The translations under genes and the position numbers were made by a program. From positions 957,045 to 1,021,044 of the forward strand of contig NZ_KE387163.1 in assembly GCF_000430545.1 (NCBI RefSeq): a stretch of DNA of 64,000 bases, read 5' to 3'. How positions within the stretch are numbered: position 1 is the stretch's first letter; each line of letters opens with the position of its first letter. Source of the stretch: Tenacibaculum ovolyticum DSM 18103. Lineage in GTDB: Bacteria; Bacteroidota; Bacteroidia; Flavobacteriales; Flavobacteriaceae. Below the pieces are notes generated by a model that saw only the letters and a program-made list of their open reading frames with translations, did not search any database and had not been told where the DNA came from. Of this stretch, positions 53,807-63,470 are shown piece by piece.

Positions 53807-54985
53807 GTGAAAAACGATTTTTTAAAATATCAAGGGCAAACAACACCACATCCTTTAGCAATTGAAATATCACATGCTAATGGTAGTTACATTTACGATG
53901 CTAACGGAAAAAAGATGTTAGATTTTGTTGCTGGTGTATCTGCAAATACATTGGGGCATAATCACCCCAAAGTTACTAATGCTATAAAAAATCAATTAGA
54001 CTCTTATACACATGTTATGGTGTATGGTGAATTTATACAAAAACCTCAACTAGAATTGTGTAAAGCACTAGCAAAAACATTACCTGAAAACTTATCTTCT
54101 GTTTACATCGTTAATTCAGGAACTGAAGCTACTGAAGGTGCCCTAAAACTAGCAAAACGTTTTACAGGCAGAGATGAAATGATAGCCGCTAAAAACAGTT
54201 ATCACGGTAATACCCAAGGCGCAATGAGTGTTTGTGGTGCCGAACAACAAAATCGCGCATTTCGTCCGTTGGTTCCTGGTATTAAATTTATTGAATTTAA
54301 TAACGAAGCCGATTTAGCAAAAATAACTACAAAAACAGCAGGTGTTATTTTAGAAACGATTCAAGGTGGTGCTGGTTTTATTGAACCAAAAAATAATTAT
54401 TTAGCAAAAGTAAAGCAACGTTGTGAAGAAGTTGGTGCTTTATTAATTTTAGATGAAATTCAAACAGGAATTGGGCGCACCGGAAAATTTTGGGGTTTTG
54501 AAAATTACAATGTTATTCCTGATATTATTATAACTGGTAAAGGTTTAGGTGGCGGAATGCCTATTGGTGCTTTTATTGCTTCTTTTGAAATTATGAATTG
54601 CCTTAAAGAGAATCCAAAATTAGGACATATTACAACTTTTGGTGGACATCCTGTAATTGCAAGTGCTGGTTTGGCTACTGTAAAAGAAATTACTGAATCA
54701 AACCTCATCGAAGAAACACTAAGGAAAGAGAAATTAATTAGGGATAAATTTAAAAATAACACTGCCATTAAAGAAATTAGAGGGCGTGGATTAATGTTAG
54801 CTTTATTAGTTGGCTCTCCTGAAATTGCTTCAAAAGTTATTTTAAATTGTTTAGATAAGGGCTTAATTTTATTTTGGTTGCTTTTTGAAGGTAGTGCTAT
54901 AAGAATCACTCCTCCATTAACCATTTCTGATAAAGAAATTAACGAAGGATGTGATTTTATTTTAAATGAACTAAATAATATTTAA
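53807..54985 (+). CDS. Class III PLP aminotransferase
   Basis: A 392-residue enzyme of the acetylornithine/ornithine aminotransferase type. It shows FVAGVSANTLGHNHPKV, YIVNSGTEATEGALKLAKRF, YHGNTQGAMSVCG, the Asp of LLILDEIQTGIGRTG, the PLP Lys in IITGKGLGGGMPIGAF, and TFGGHPVIASAG. The substrate is open; Flavobacteria have several such paralogues. It begins with GTG and ends 4 bp inside the convergent ilvA gene. Confidence 0.88.
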   Translation: MKNDFLKYQGQTTPHPLAIEISHANGSYIYDANGKKMLDFVAGVSANTLGHNHPKVTNAIKNQLDSYTHVMVYGEFIQKPQLELCKALAKTLPENLSSVYIVNSGTEATEGALKLAKRFTGRDEMIAAKNSYHGNTQGAMSVCGAEQQNRAFRPLVPGIKFIEFNNEADLAKITTKTAGVILETIQGGAGFIEPKNNYLAKVKQRCEEVGALLILDEIQTGIGRTGKFWGFENYNVIPDIIITGKGLGGGMPIGAFIASFEIMNCLKENPKLGHITTFGGHPVIASAGLATVKEITESNLIEETLRKEKLIRDKFKNNTAIKEIRGRGLMLALLVGSPEIASKVILNCLDKGLILFWLLFEGSAIRITPPLTISDKEINEGCDFILNELNNI

Positions 54986-56244
54986 ACTAAAAATTCAAAT
55001 AAATTTGGTTTATCATTTAAGTATTCACCATAAAAATTAAGTGCTTTCATTCTAGCCATTAAAGGTGCTAAATCTTCACTTTTAACAAGTTCAATACCAA
55101 CTACAGCTGGTGCATTTTCTTTACTCGTTTTCTTTGAGTATTCAAAATATGTAATATCATCGTTTTCTCCTAAAACGTCTATTACAAATTCTTTTAATGC
55201 TCCTGCTCTTTGCGGAAAACGAATGATAAAATAGTGCTTTAATTTACCATATAATAATGCACGCTCTTTAATTTCGGCAGTTCTTGTTATATCGTTATTA
55301 CTACCGCTTATAACACAAACAACATTTTTACCTTTAATTTCATCTGCAAAAAAATCTAGCGCTGTTATTGTTAAAGCGCCAGCAGGTTCAACCACAATAG
55401 CTTCTCTATTATATAAATCTAAAATCGTTTGACATACTTTTCCTTCAGGAACCGTTATCATATCATGCAAATTTTCTTTACAAATATTAAAAGTTAAATT
55501 CCCTACTTGTTGTACTGCTGCACCGTCAATAAACTTATCTATTTTTTCTAACTTAACATTTCTATTGGCTGAAATAGATGTTTTCATAGATGGAGCTCCT
55601 TCTGGCTCTACTCCTATTATTTTTGTGTTTGGAGACAGTAATTTAAATACACTAGATAGCCCTGAAGCTAACCCTCCTCCTCCTACAGGAACAAATACAT
55701 AATCTATAGCCTCTTTAGATTGGTTTATCATTTCTAAACCAACTGTTGCCTGCCCTTCTATAATTTTTTCATCATCAAAAGGGTGTACAAATGTTTTACC
55801 TAAAGTATCACACACATGTTTTGCAAACTTATAAGCATCATCAAAAGTGTCACCAGACAATTCAATATCAACATAATCTCCACCAAACATTTTAACCTGT
55901 TCTACTTTTTGTTTTGGTGTAGGTGCTGGCATTACAATAGTACCATGAATTTTTAACTTCTTACAAGCAAAAGCGACTCCTTGCGCATGATTTCCAGCAC
56001 TTGCACAAACAATTCCATTACGTCGTTGTTCTTCAGTTATCGAACTAATTTTATTATACGCTCCTCTAATTTTATAAGATCTAACCTGCTGTAAGTCTTC
56101 TCTTTTAAGGAAAATATTTGCCTTAAACTTTTCTGAATAAATATAATTTTTAAATAAAGGAGTTTCTATAGCTACACCTTTTAGTGTAGCTACAGCCTCC
56201 TTAATTGCCTTTATTGTTGGTGAATATGTGGTATTTACTTGCAT
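54982..56244 (-). CDS. ilvA: Threonine dehydratase (threonine ammonia-lyase)
   Basis: A 420-residue PLP enzyme, threonine to 2-oxobutanoate, the entry to isoleucine synthesis. The PLP Lys is in REDLQQVRSYKIRGAYNK. Further motifs are CASAGNHAQGVAFACK, the phosphate loop VGGGGLASGLSS, and VCVISGSNNDI. The C-terminal ACT-like domain (from about 335, IRFPQRAGALKEFVIDVL) suggests feedback by isoleucine. It is the last gene of the ilv operon. It starts 4 bp after ilvC and converges by 4 bp with the aminotransferase. Confidence 0.95.
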   Translation of the reverse strand: MQVNTTYSPTIKAIKEAVATLKGVAIETPLFKNYIYSEKFKANIFLKREDLQQVRSYKIRGAYNKISSITEEQRRNGIVCASAGNHAQGVAFACKKLKIHGTIVMPAPTPKQKVEQVKMFGGDYVDIELSGDTFDDAYKFAKHVCDTLGKTFVHPFDDEKIIEGQATVGLEMINQSKEAIDYVFVPVGGGGLASGLSSVFKLLSPNTKIIGVEPEGAPSMKTSISANRNVKLEKIDKFIDGAAVQQVGNLTFNICKENLHDMITVPEGKVCQTILDLYNREAIVVEPAGALTITALDFFADEIKGKNVVCVISGSNNDITRTAEIKERALLYGKLKHYFIIRFPQRAGALKEFVIDVLGENDDITYFEYSKKTSKENAPAVVGIELVKSEDLAPLMARMKALNFYGEYLNDKPNLFEFLV

Positions 56245-56248
56245 ATTA

Positions 56249-57754
56249 TTAATGAAAAACTACTGCTTCTTTTTCTTCTTCTTGATCTATTGTTTTCATG
56301 GCGGTCATTGACGCTCTTAATGTTTTACCAATAGCCTCAATTGGATGTCCTTGAATTGTATTATTTACAGCAATTAAATCTAAATTATCTACTTCATTAG
56401 AAGATGTAAATGATTTACCTATAACAGAAGTATCAACGTCTTTCATAAAATCAACTAACATTGGTTTAGCAGCATGATCAAATAAATAACATCCATACTC
56501 TGCTGTATCAGAAATAATACGATTCATTTCATATAATTTCTTTCTTGCTACGGTATTCGCTATTAATGGTAATTCGTGTAAAGATTCGTAATAAGCTGAC
56601 TCAGCCTTAATACCTGATGCTACCATGTTATCATAAGCTAACTCTACACCTGCTCTTACAAAAGCAACCATTAAAGTACCATGATCAAAATATTCTTGTT
56701 CGTTAAACTCTATTTCTGTAGCTGTTGTTTTTTCAAAAGAAGTTTCTCCTGTAGCTGCTCTCCATGATAATAAGTTAACATCATCATTAGCCCAATCTTC
56801 CATCATTGTTCTTGAAAAATGACCTGACATAATATCATCCATATGCTTTGTAAACAATGGCGCTAAAATAGTTTTCAATTCTTCTGAAATTTCAAATGCT
56901 TTAATTTTAGCTGGATTTGATAAACGATCCATCATATTTGTTATTCCTCCATGCTTTAAAGCTTCGGTAATAACTTCCCATCCGTATTGGATTAATTTAG
57001 ATGCATATGTAGGTTCAATTCCTTCTTCAACCATTCTTTCAAATGATAAAATAGAAGCTGTTTGTAACACACCACATAAAATAGTTTGTTCTCCCATTAA
57101 ATCAGACTTAACCTCAGCAACAAACGATGATTCTAATACACCTGCTTTATGACCACCTGTTGCAACGGCATATGCTTTTGCTTGTGCCCACCCTTTGTTT
57201 TCTGGGTCATTTTCTGGGTGTACTGCTATTAAAGTTGGTACACCAAAACCTCTTTTATATTCTTCTCTTACCTCTGTACCAGGGCATTTTGGTGCAACCA
57301 TAATAACTGTTAAGTCTTCACGAACTTGCATTCCTTCTTCTACAATATTAAAACCGTGAGAATAAGATAATGTAGCTCCTTTTTTCATTAAAGGCATTAC
57401 CGTGTTTACAACTCTTGTGTGTTGTTTATCTGGTGTAAGGTTTAATACTAAATCTGCAGTAGGAATTAACTCTTCGAAAGTACCTACGTTAAAATTGTTT
57501 TCTGATGCATTTTTAAAAGAAGCTCTTTTTTCTTCAATTGCAGCAGCTCTTAAAGCATAAGAAACGTCTAATCCTGAATCTCTCATGTTTAAACCTTGGT
57601 TTAATCCTTGAGCTCCACAACCAATAACAACAATTTTCTTTCCTTGTAATGCTTTTACTCCATCAGTAAATTCTGATGAGTCCATGAATCTACATTTTGC
57701 TAATTGTTCTAATTTTCCTGCTAATGATAATGTATTGAAATAATTTGTTGCCAT
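56249..57754 (-). CDS. ilvC: Ketol-acid reductoisomerase, class II (long form)
   Basis: A 501-residue enzyme, longer than class I forms of about 330, with a duplicated knotted C-terminal domain, as in E. coli. The Rossmann motif is [20 protein letters not shown]. It has [20 protein letters not shown] and the metal site in [12 protein letters not shown]. It isomerises and reduces acetohydroxy acids using NADPH. It lies between ilvN and ilvA with 3-4 bp gaps. Confidence 0.97.
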   Translation of the reverse strand: MATNYFNTLSLAGKLEQLAKCRFMDSSEFTDGVKALQGKKIVVIGCGAQGLNQGLNMRDSGLDVSYALRAAAIEEKRASFKNASENNFNVGTFEELIPTADLVLNLTPDKQHTRVVNTVMPLMKKGATLSYSHGFNIVEEGMQVREDLTVIMVAPKCPGTEVREEYKRGFGVPTLIAVHPENDPENKGWAQAKAYAVATGGHKAGVLESSFVAEVKSDLMGEQTILCGVLQTASILSFERMVEEGIEPTYASKLIQYGWEVITEALKHGGITNMMDRLSNPAKIKAFEISEELKTILAPLFTKHMDDIMSGHFSRTMMEDWANDDVNLLSWRAATGETSFEKTTATEIEFNEQEYFDHGTLMVAFVRAGVELAYDNMVASGIKAESAYYESLHELPLIANTVARKKLYEMNRIISDTAEYGCYLFDHAAKPMLVDFMKDVDTSVIGKSFTSSNEVDNLDLIAVNNTIQGHPIEAIGKTLRASMTAMKTIDQEEEKEAVVFH

Positions 57755-57757
57755 TTT

Positions 57758-58282
57758 TTAGTTGTTTGTTGATAATAATGTTGATATTTTCATTTCGTCT
57801 TTAGTAATTGCAATTCGCCCTGATCTGACAAATTGCATAATACCATGTTGATCTAACGTATGATATAGTTCTTCTATTTCTTCTTTAGCTCCTGATTTTT
57901 CAAGTACAAAAAAGTCTTTATTTATATTAATTACTCTAGATTTACTACTATTTATTATAGTTTGAATTTCGTTATTTTCTGTTAATAAATTAGAACTCAA
58001 TTTAAACAAGCATGATTCTTGATATATGGTATTTTCATCTGTATGATAATACGCCTTTATAACTTCTACTTGCTTTTCTATTTGACCTATAATTTTTTTT
58101 ATTTGTTCTTCTGTTACTTTAACTAATAACGTAAATCTAGACACACTTTTTATTTCTGATTTAGAAATATTCATGCTCTCTATATTTATATGTCTTCTTA
58201 AAAAGATTCCTGAAATTCTATTTAATAAACCTACGTTATTCTCTGTGTAAATCGAAACGGTAAATGTTTGTTTATTTTCCAT
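57758..58282 (-). CDS. ilvN: Acetolactate synthase small (regulatory) subunit
   Basis: A 174-residue protein with an N-terminal ACT domain (TFTVSIYTENNVGLLNRISG, IFLRRHINIESMNIS) and a C-terminal ALS regulatory domain. It confers valine feedback on IlvB. It lies 2 bp after ilvB and 3 bp before ilvC. Confidence 0.94.
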   Translation of the reverse strand: MENKQTFTVSIYTENNVGLLNRISGIFLRRHINIESMNISKSEIKSVSRFTLLVKVTEEQIKKIIGQIEKQVEVIKAYYHTDENTIYQESCLFKLSSNLLTENNEIQTIINSSKSRVININKDFFVLEKSGAKEEIEELYHTLDQHGIMQFVRSGRIAITKDEMKISTLLSTNN

Positions 58283-58284
58283 AA

Positions 58285-60018
58285 TTATGCTAATCTTATA
58301 TCTGAAACTGATGCTCCTGTTGGAATCATCGGAAATACATTATTCTCCTTCTCAACACAAACCTCTAAAAAATATGCATCTTTAGATTCCATCATTTCTT
58401 TAACAGTACTTGCTAAATCTTCTCTTTTGGTAACTCTTTTTGCATCTATACTATAACCTTTTGCAATCGCTACAAAATCTGGATTGGTCATTTCTGTTGA
58501 CGCATATCGTTTATCAAAAAACAATTGTTGCCATTGACGTACCATTCCTAAAAACTCATTATTTAAAACAACAATTTTAACTGCTGCTTTCGTTTGTAAA
58601 ATGGTTCCTAATTCTTGAATTGTCATTTGATAACCTCCGTCTCCAGCAATCATCACAACCTCTCTTTCTGGAGCTCCCATTTTAGCTCCAATTGCAGCTG
58701 GTAATGCAAAGCCCATTGTACCTAAACCACCTGAAGTAACATTACTTTTAGTTTTGTTAAATTTAGCGTAACGACATGCAAACATTTGGTGTTGCCCAAC
58801 ATCTGAAACAATAATCGCATCTCCTCCTGAAGCTATATTTATTTCCTTTAAAACCTCAGCCATTGTTAAACCATCTTTGGTCGGGTATAAATCTTCTTTC
58901 TTTACTTTTTCATATTCAATAGCTTCTAGTTTTGTAAACTCTTCTAACCACTGATTATGTTTGTTTTGGTTGATTAACGGTAATATTTGTGCTAAACTCT
59001 CTTTAACATCACCTAAAACAGCAACATCTGATTTTACGTTTTTATCAATTTCAGCAGGATCTATTTCAAAGTGAATTACTTTTGCTTGTTTAGCATATCT
59101 ACTTAAATCTCCTGTAACACGGTCATCAAAACGCATTCCTACAGCTATTAATAAATCACATTCGTTTGTTAATTTATTAGGCGCATAATTACCATGCATT
59201 CCAACCATACCCACATTTAATTCATGTTCTGTTGGTAATGCTGACAATCCTAAAATTGTCCATGCCGACGGAATATTTGCTTTTTCTATAAACGCCTTAA
59301 ACTCTTCTTCTGCTTCCCCTAAAATAACACCCTGCCCAAAAACAATCATTGGTTTTTTAGCGTCATTAATTAATGATGCAGCTGCTGCTACTTCAGTTAT
59401 ATTAACTTCTGGTTTTGCTTGGTAACTACGTACTGAAGTACATTTTTCATATTCAAAATCAAAAGTTTCAAACTGAGCATCTTTTGTAATATCAATTAAT
59501 ACAGGTCCTGGTCTACCTGATTTTGCTATATAAAATGCCTTTGCAAAAATTTCTGGAATCTCAGAAGCTTTTGTTATTTGATAATTCCATTTAGTTACAG
59601 GAGTTGAAATACCAACTATATCAGTTTCTTGAAAAGCATCCGACCCTAATAAATGAGAAGCTACCTGACCTGTTATACATACCATCGGTGTAGAATCTAT
59701 TTGAGCATCTGCAATACCAGTAATTAAATTCGTAGCTCCAGGTCCTGATGTTGCTATTGCTACACCTACTTTACCTGTTACTCTTGCAAATCCTTGTGCT
59801 GCATGCGTAGCTCCTTGCTCATGGCGAGTAAGCACATGATTAATTTTATCTTGGTATTTGTATAGCTCATCGTATACAGGCATAATTGCCCCACCAGGAT
59901 ATCCGTAAATTAAATCTGCTCCTTCTTCAAGTAAGCATTTAACAACAGCTTCTGCTCCAGAGATATGTATTTTCTGCTTTGAAACTGTTTCAGGTTTTGT
60001 TTGCGTTTTTGTATTCAT
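58285..60018 (-). CDS. ilvB: Acetolactate synthase large (catalytic) subunit
   Basis: A 577-residue ThDP enzyme. It shows YGYPGGAIMPVYDEL, TRHEQGATHAAQGFAR with the catalytic Glu, GIADAQIDSTPMVCITGQV, and the ThDP motif IAGDGGYQMTIQELGTIL with LNNEFLGMVRQW. It makes acetolactate and acetohydroxybutyrate. It partners with the IlvN subunit encoded next. Confidence 0.97.
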   Translation of the reverse strand: MNTKTQTKPETVSKQKIHISGAEAVVKCLLEEGADLIYGYPGGAIMPVYDELYKYQDKINHVLTRHEQGATHAAQGFARVTGKVGVAIATSGPGATNLITGIADAQIDSTPMVCITGQVASHLLGSDAFQETDIVGISTPVTKWNYQITKASEIPEIFAKAFYIAKSGRPGPVLIDITKDAQFETFDFEYEKCTSVRSYQAKPEVNITEVAAAASLINDAKKPMIVFGQGVILGEAEEEFKAFIEKANIPSAWTILGLSALPTEHELNVGMVGMHGNYAPNKLTNECDLLIAVGMRFDDRVTGDLSRYAKQAKVIHFEIDPAEIDKNVKSDVAVLGDVKESLAQILPLINQNKHNQWLEEFTKLEAIEYEKVKKEDLYPTKDGLTMAEVLKEINIASGGDAIIVSDVGQHQMFACRYAKFNKTKSNVTSGGLGTMGFALPAAIGAKMGAPEREVVMIAGDGGYQMTIQELGTILQTKAAVKIVVLNNEFLGMVRQWQQLFFDKRYASTEMTNPDFVAIAKGYSIDAKRVTKREDLASTVKEMMESKDAYFLEVCVEKENNVFPMIPTGASVSDIRLA

Positions 60019-60029
60019 AATTTCAGCTA

Positions 60030-61709
60030 TTAAAATGCATCAGTTACACACCCTTTAGATGCTGACGCTACTGTTTTTGCGTATTTGTATAATATTCCTT
60101 TTTTATGCTTTAATGCAGGTGCTACCCATTGTGCTTTTCTTTCTGCTAATTCCTCATCAGAAAGTAATACATTTATAGAATTGTCTTCTGCACTAATTCT
60201 AATTTTATCTCCTGTTTTAAGTAAACCAATTGCTCCTCCAGATTGTGCTTCAGGTGTAATATGCCCAACTACAAACCCATGCGTTCCTCCAGAAAAACGA
60301 CCATCAGTAATTAATGCAACAGATTTTCCTAAGCCTGCTCCCATAATAAGCGAAGTTGGCTTTAACATTTCTGGCATTCCAGGTCCTCCTTTTGGTCCAA
60401 CATATCTAATTACAACCACATCACCTCTTTCTACCTCTCCGTTAGAAATACCTGTATTTGCTGCCTGTTCTCCATCATATACAACTGCTTTTCCTTCAAA
60501 AAGCAATCCTTCATTTCCTGATATTTTTGCAACAGCTCCTTCAGTAGCTAGGTTCCCATAGATTATTTGAATGTTTCCTGATGTTTTTAAAGCTTTATCT
60601 TTTGGATGTATTACATCTTGATCATCAAACTCCATTGCCTCAACATTTGCTAAGTTTTCAGCCAATGTTTTTCCTGTAACAGTTAAACAATCACCATGTA
60701 AATAACCATTATCTAATAAATATTTCATAACAGCAGGTGTACCTCCTATTGAATGAACATCTTCCATTAAATATTTTCCTGATGGTTTTAAATCAGCAAT
60801 TAATGGAGTTCTATCACTTACTTTTTGAATATCTTCTAAAGTAAAATCTATATCAGCAGCGTGTGCTATTGCTAAAAAGTGTAATACTGCATTCGTAGAA
60901 CCTCCTAAAGCATTTACCAATGCCATTGCGTTTTCTAAAGACTTTTTAGATATAATATCTAAAGGTTTTAAATCTAATTCTAATAAGTTTTTAATAGCCA
61001 AAGCTGTTCTTTCTGCTTCAGATAATTTATTAGGATTTTCTGCTGGTATTGATGAATTATATGGTAATGCAAACCCCATACATTCTATTGCTGATGCCAT
61101 AGTATTTGCGGTATACATACCACCACAAGCACCTGCACCAGGAATTGCTCTTTTTATAATTTCTCTATACTCATCTTCCTCTATTTCTCCTGCTACTTTT
61201 TGGCCTAAAGCTTCAAAAGCAGAAACAATATTTAGTTTCTTTCCTTTGTAATTTCCAGATGCAATTGTTCCTCCATACATCATAATTGATGGACGATTTA
61301 AACGCAACATTGCTATTACTGCTCCTGGCATATTTTTATCACAACCAACTACCGATACTAATGCGTCATAACTTTGTGCATTCATAACCGTTTCTATAGA
61401 ATCGGCAATAATATCTCTTGAAGCTAACGAGTAATTCATTCCTGAAGTTCCCATCGAAATTCCATCAGAAACTCCAATTGTATTAAATCCTAAACCAACT
61501 AAACCTGCAATTTTTGTTTCAACTTTAACTTCGGCTGCTAAATTGTTTAAATGCATGTTACATGGGTTACCATCATAGCCAGTACTTGCAATACCAACTT
61601 GAGCTTTACTCATGTCTTCATCTGTTAAACCAACTGCATACAACATTGCTTGTGATGCTGGTTGAGATTCATCTTGTGTTAACCTACTACTGTGTTTGTT
61701 TAATTTCAT
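60030..61709 (-). CDS. ilvD: Dihydroxy-acid dehydratase
   Basis: A 559-residue iron-sulfur enzyme. The cluster Cys are in [18 protein letters not shown] and [11 protein letters not shown], and the [14 protein letters not shown] motif near the C-terminus is conserved. It dehydrates dihydroxy acids in valine and isoleucine synthesis. It starts 1 bp after the end of ilvE. Confidence 0.97.
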   Translation of the reverse strand: MKLNKHSSRLTQDESQPASQAMLYAVGLTDEDMSKAQVGIASTGYDGNPCNMHLNNLAAEVKVETKIAGLVGLGFNTIGVSDGISMGTSGMNYSLASRDIIADSIETVMNAQSYDALVSVVGCDKNMPGAVIAMLRLNRPSIMMYGGTIASGNYKGKKLNIVSAFEALGQKVAGEIEEDEYREIIKRAIPGAGACGGMYTANTMASAIECMGFALPYNSSIPAENPNKLSEAERTALAIKNLLELDLKPLDIISKKSLENAMALVNALGGSTNAVLHFLAIAHAADIDFTLEDIQKVSDRTPLIADLKPSGKYLMEDVHSIGGTPAVMKYLLDNGYLHGDCLTVTGKTLAENLANVEAMEFDDQDVIHPKDKALKTSGNIQIIYGNLATEGAVAKISGNEGLLFEGKAVVYDGEQAANTGISNGEVERGDVVVIRYVGPKGGPGMPEMLKPTSLIMGAGLGKSVALITDGRFSGGTHGFVVGHITPEAQSGGAIGLLKTGDKIRISAEDNSINVLLSDEELAERKAQWVAPALKHKKGILYKYAKTVASASKGCVTDAF

Positions 61710-61710
61710 T

Positions 61711-62598
61711 TTAACTTGCTTTACGTTTATTACGTAATCCTAATACTTCGTTTTTATATAATTTCATTAATTGATATCCGTGTGATTTCTCCCATGCTAA
61801 TGGAAACTGATACTCATCTAATGATTCTAATCCTACAACTTCTGCCGCTGTTCCTGTAAAAAAACAAGCATCCATATCTTTTAATTCTTCTAAAGTGACA
61901 TGTTTTTCTTCTAGTGAAATTCCATTTTCTTTACATAAATCAATTACTGTTGATCGTGTAATACCTGCCATAATATGGCCTTTAGGAGGTGTATATAATT
62001 TCCCATCTTTCTCCATAAATATATTTGCTCCAGAACACTCAGCAACATTATTATTCATATCTAACAACAAAGCCTCATCATAACCTGCCGCTTTTACTTC
62101 ATTTGATGCTAAAATAGAGTTGGTATAATGCCCTGTTACTTTTGCTTCAACAAAGCATGATTTAGGATTTGGACGTTGAAATTTAGATGTTTTAACTCTT
62201 AATAGTTTATTACCCATTAATTTACCCCATTCCCAACATTGTATAATTAATTGAGAATCTTTAGCTGAAAAGACTCCCATATTTTCACCTGCTACAATTA
62301 GAGGTCGGATATATGCATCTTGCAAATTATTTTTTTCTAACAACTCATATGTTAATCGTGTAAGCTCTTCTTCAGTATAATTAAACTCAATACTCATTAC
62401 TTCGGCTCCGTATTTAAGTCGTTTGTAATGTTCCTCAGATTTAAACACTTTAGTTCCTTCATTCGTTTTGTAAGCTCTTATGCCTTCAAAAACTCCATTA
62501 CCATAATGCAAGCTTTGACTGTATGGGTTTGATGTAGCATCTTTTGCTTTGATAAACTCTCCATCGTAAAAAATCACACTTTCTTCGTTATAATACAT
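61711..62598 (-). CDS. ilvE: Branched-chain amino acid aminotransferase
   Basis: A 295-residue fold-type IV PLP transaminase. It shows [30 protein letters not shown], the PLP Lys at [20 protein letters not shown] (first or later Lys by family pattern), [21 protein letters not shown] and FFTGTAAEV. It is the first structural gene of the operon. A 153-bp leader stretch separates it from the second attenuator terminator. Confidence 0.95.
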   Translation of the reverse strand: MYYNEESVIFYDGEFIKAKDATSNPYSQSLHYGNGVFEGIRAYKTNEGTKVFKSEEHYKRLKYGAEVMSIEFNYTEEELTRLTYELLEKNNLQDAYIRPLIVAGENMGVFSAKDSQLIIQCWEWGKLMGNKLLRVKTSKFQRPNPKSCFVEAKVTGHYTNSILASNEVKAAGYDEALLLDMNNNVAECSGANIFMEKDGKLYTPPKGHIMAGITRSTVIDLCKENGISLEEKHVTLEELKDMDACFFTGTAAEVVGLESLDEYQFPLAWEKSHGYQLMKLYKNEVLGLRNKRKAS

Positions 62599-62751
62599 CC
62601 TCTCCTTTTTTTAATATTCAAAATTATTTTATTGTTTCTTTATTAATTCTACTTACTTTTTATTTTAATGATGCCTATCTGACAACAAAAACACTTAATC
62701 GTTTAATTATCAATAATTTAAAAAACAACATATATACTATTCAACATATAA

Positions 62752-62785
62752 AAAAAACCTGTGTCAAAATTGACACAGGTTTTTT
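62752..62785 (-). terminator. Second ilv attenuator terminator
   Basis: 10-bp GC-rich stem CCTGTGTCAA with its complement, extended by A/T pairs, around AA, with a T-run on the minus strand. It lies between leader peptide B and ilvE. Its 5' arm CTGTGTC can pair with GATACAG at the end of leader B. Confidence 0.9.
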
Positions 62786-62809
62786 ATTGTATAGCAATAA
62801 ACATCTGTA

Positions 62810-62875
62810 TCAACTCGGTGGTGAGCTAATAATGACAATAATTAAGACTATGACTATGTTATAAATTTTATTCAT
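62810..62875 (-). CDS. ilv operon leader peptide B (Ile/Val/Leu-rich)
   Basis: A 21-residue ORF with the core IVIVLIIVII and a tail SSPPS; 11 of 21 residues are Ile, Val or Leu. It is followed 24 bp later by the second attenuator terminator. The bases right at the stop codon (GATACAG) are complementary to the terminator arm. A ribosome stalled in the Ile/Val run would let the antiterminator form and allow ilv transcription. Confidence 0.88.
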   Translation of the reverse strand: MNKIYNIVIVLIIVIISSPPS

Positions 62876-62888
62876 TTTGATGTAATAA

Positions 62889-62920
62889 AAAAGGCTTCCT
62901 AAAAATTTAGGAAGCCTTTT
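62889..62920 (-). terminator. First ilv attenuator terminator
   Basis: 15-bp stem AAAAGGCTTCCTAAA with complement around two bases, and a T-rich run on the minus strand. It lies between leader peptides A and B. Its 5' arm includes CTTCCT, complementary to AGGAAG (62944-62949) at the end of leader A. Confidence 0.9.
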
Positions 62921-62949
62921 AATATTTATTTTTTTTAAATATACTTCCT

Positions 62950-63012
62950 TTATCCTTGTAAAATAATTACAATGACTACAATAGAAATAATATTTAAAAT
63001 TTGTTTATTCAT
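62950..63012 (-). CDS. ilv operon leader peptide A (Ile/Val/Leu-rich)
   Basis: A 20-residue ORF with the core ISIVVIVIILQG; 12 of 20 residues are Ile, Val or Leu. It is followed 30 bp later by the first attenuator terminator. The AGGAAG directly after the stop codon can pair with the terminator's 5' arm. Together with leader B it makes a double attenuator. Confidence 0.88.
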   Translation of the reverse strand: MNKQILNIISIVVIVIILQG

Positions 63013-63111
63013 TTTTTGTTTTAATCTCCGTTTATAAAAAACCGATAGGCAAATATTGAAATTTATTTTTTAATTATCCTAATTATTTTATAATAATTTA
63101 AAATTAATTTA

Positions 63112-63119
63112 TATGTTTG
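63112..63119 (+). promoter_or_regulatory. TATGTTTG -7 element for the arginine-type leader
   Basis: Perfect TAnnTTTG match; CAAT separates it from the leader ATG at 63124, so the RNA would be almost leaderless. The spacing matches other genes in the window. Confidence 0.55.
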
Positions 63120-63123
63120 CAAT

Positions 63124-63195
63124 ATGATTACACAAAAAAATAAAATACGTAGTACTGTTCCCAGTACATTTGTTCGCTTTCGCCGTCGCAGCTAA
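63124..63195 (+). CDS. Arg-rich leader peptide (candidate arginine attenuator)
   Basis: A 23-residue ORF that ends VRFRRRS. It contains one isolated Arg codon and, near the end, the run CGC TTT CGC CGT CGC. This is the pattern expected of a leader sensing arginine. Its Arg codons lie in one arm of a hairpin (63169-63180 pairs with 63195-63206 apart from one mismatch) that is followed by a T-rich stretch. A smaller 6-bp hairpin (63152-63167) precedes it. Confidence 0.75.
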   Translation: MITQKNKIRSTVPSTFVRFRRRS

Positions 63196-63240
63196 AAGCA
63201 AACAAATATTTCTTTATACGTAACTTTTATTTTTTATTCT

Positions 63241-63345
63241 TTGTACAATTTCAAATTCATATCAATAGTATCTGTAGTTATTCTTTCGAATAGCCCCGCA
63301 GTTGTACGCCCTATTTTCCGCCGTCGCCCTTTGGGTGCTATCTAA
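63241..63345 (+). CDS. Possible second Arg-rich leader ORF (TTG start)
   Basis: A 34-codon frame starting TTG, with CGC CCT ATT TTC CGC CGT CGC CCT near its end (product tail PIFRRRPLGAI). It precedes the candidate terminator at 63352-63380. The start is weak and there is no promoter or clear ribosome site, so it may only be a conserved pairing segment instead of a translated leader. Confidence 0.4.
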   Translation: MYNFKFISIVSVVILSNSPAVVRPIFRRRPLGAI

Positions 63346-63351
63346 TTTATT

Positions 63352-63380
63352 GAACCTAGGTGAGTCCGGTTCTTCTTTTC
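63352..63380 (+). terminator. Candidate attenuator terminator upstream of the GNAT gene
   Basis: GAACC (63352-63356) pairs with GGTTC (63368-63372), with a further GG/CC pair inside, followed by TTCTTTT. The stem is short, so it is weaker than the his and ilv terminators. Confidence 0.5.
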
Positions 63381-63470
63381 AAACAATCAATTTATTTCAA
63401 ATAACACAATACCTATCAAACACTTAAGTGTTTACTAAATTCATATTGGTATTATTTAAAATCAAGAACA

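Noticed and set aside
54505..54924. 139-codon minus-strand ORF opposite the class III aminotransferase
   Set aside because: Shadow of a well-conserved enzyme gene on the other strand.
60085..60561. 158-codon + strand ORF opposite ilvD
   Set aside because: Shadow frame; Pro/Ser-rich translation is the mirror of ilvD codons.
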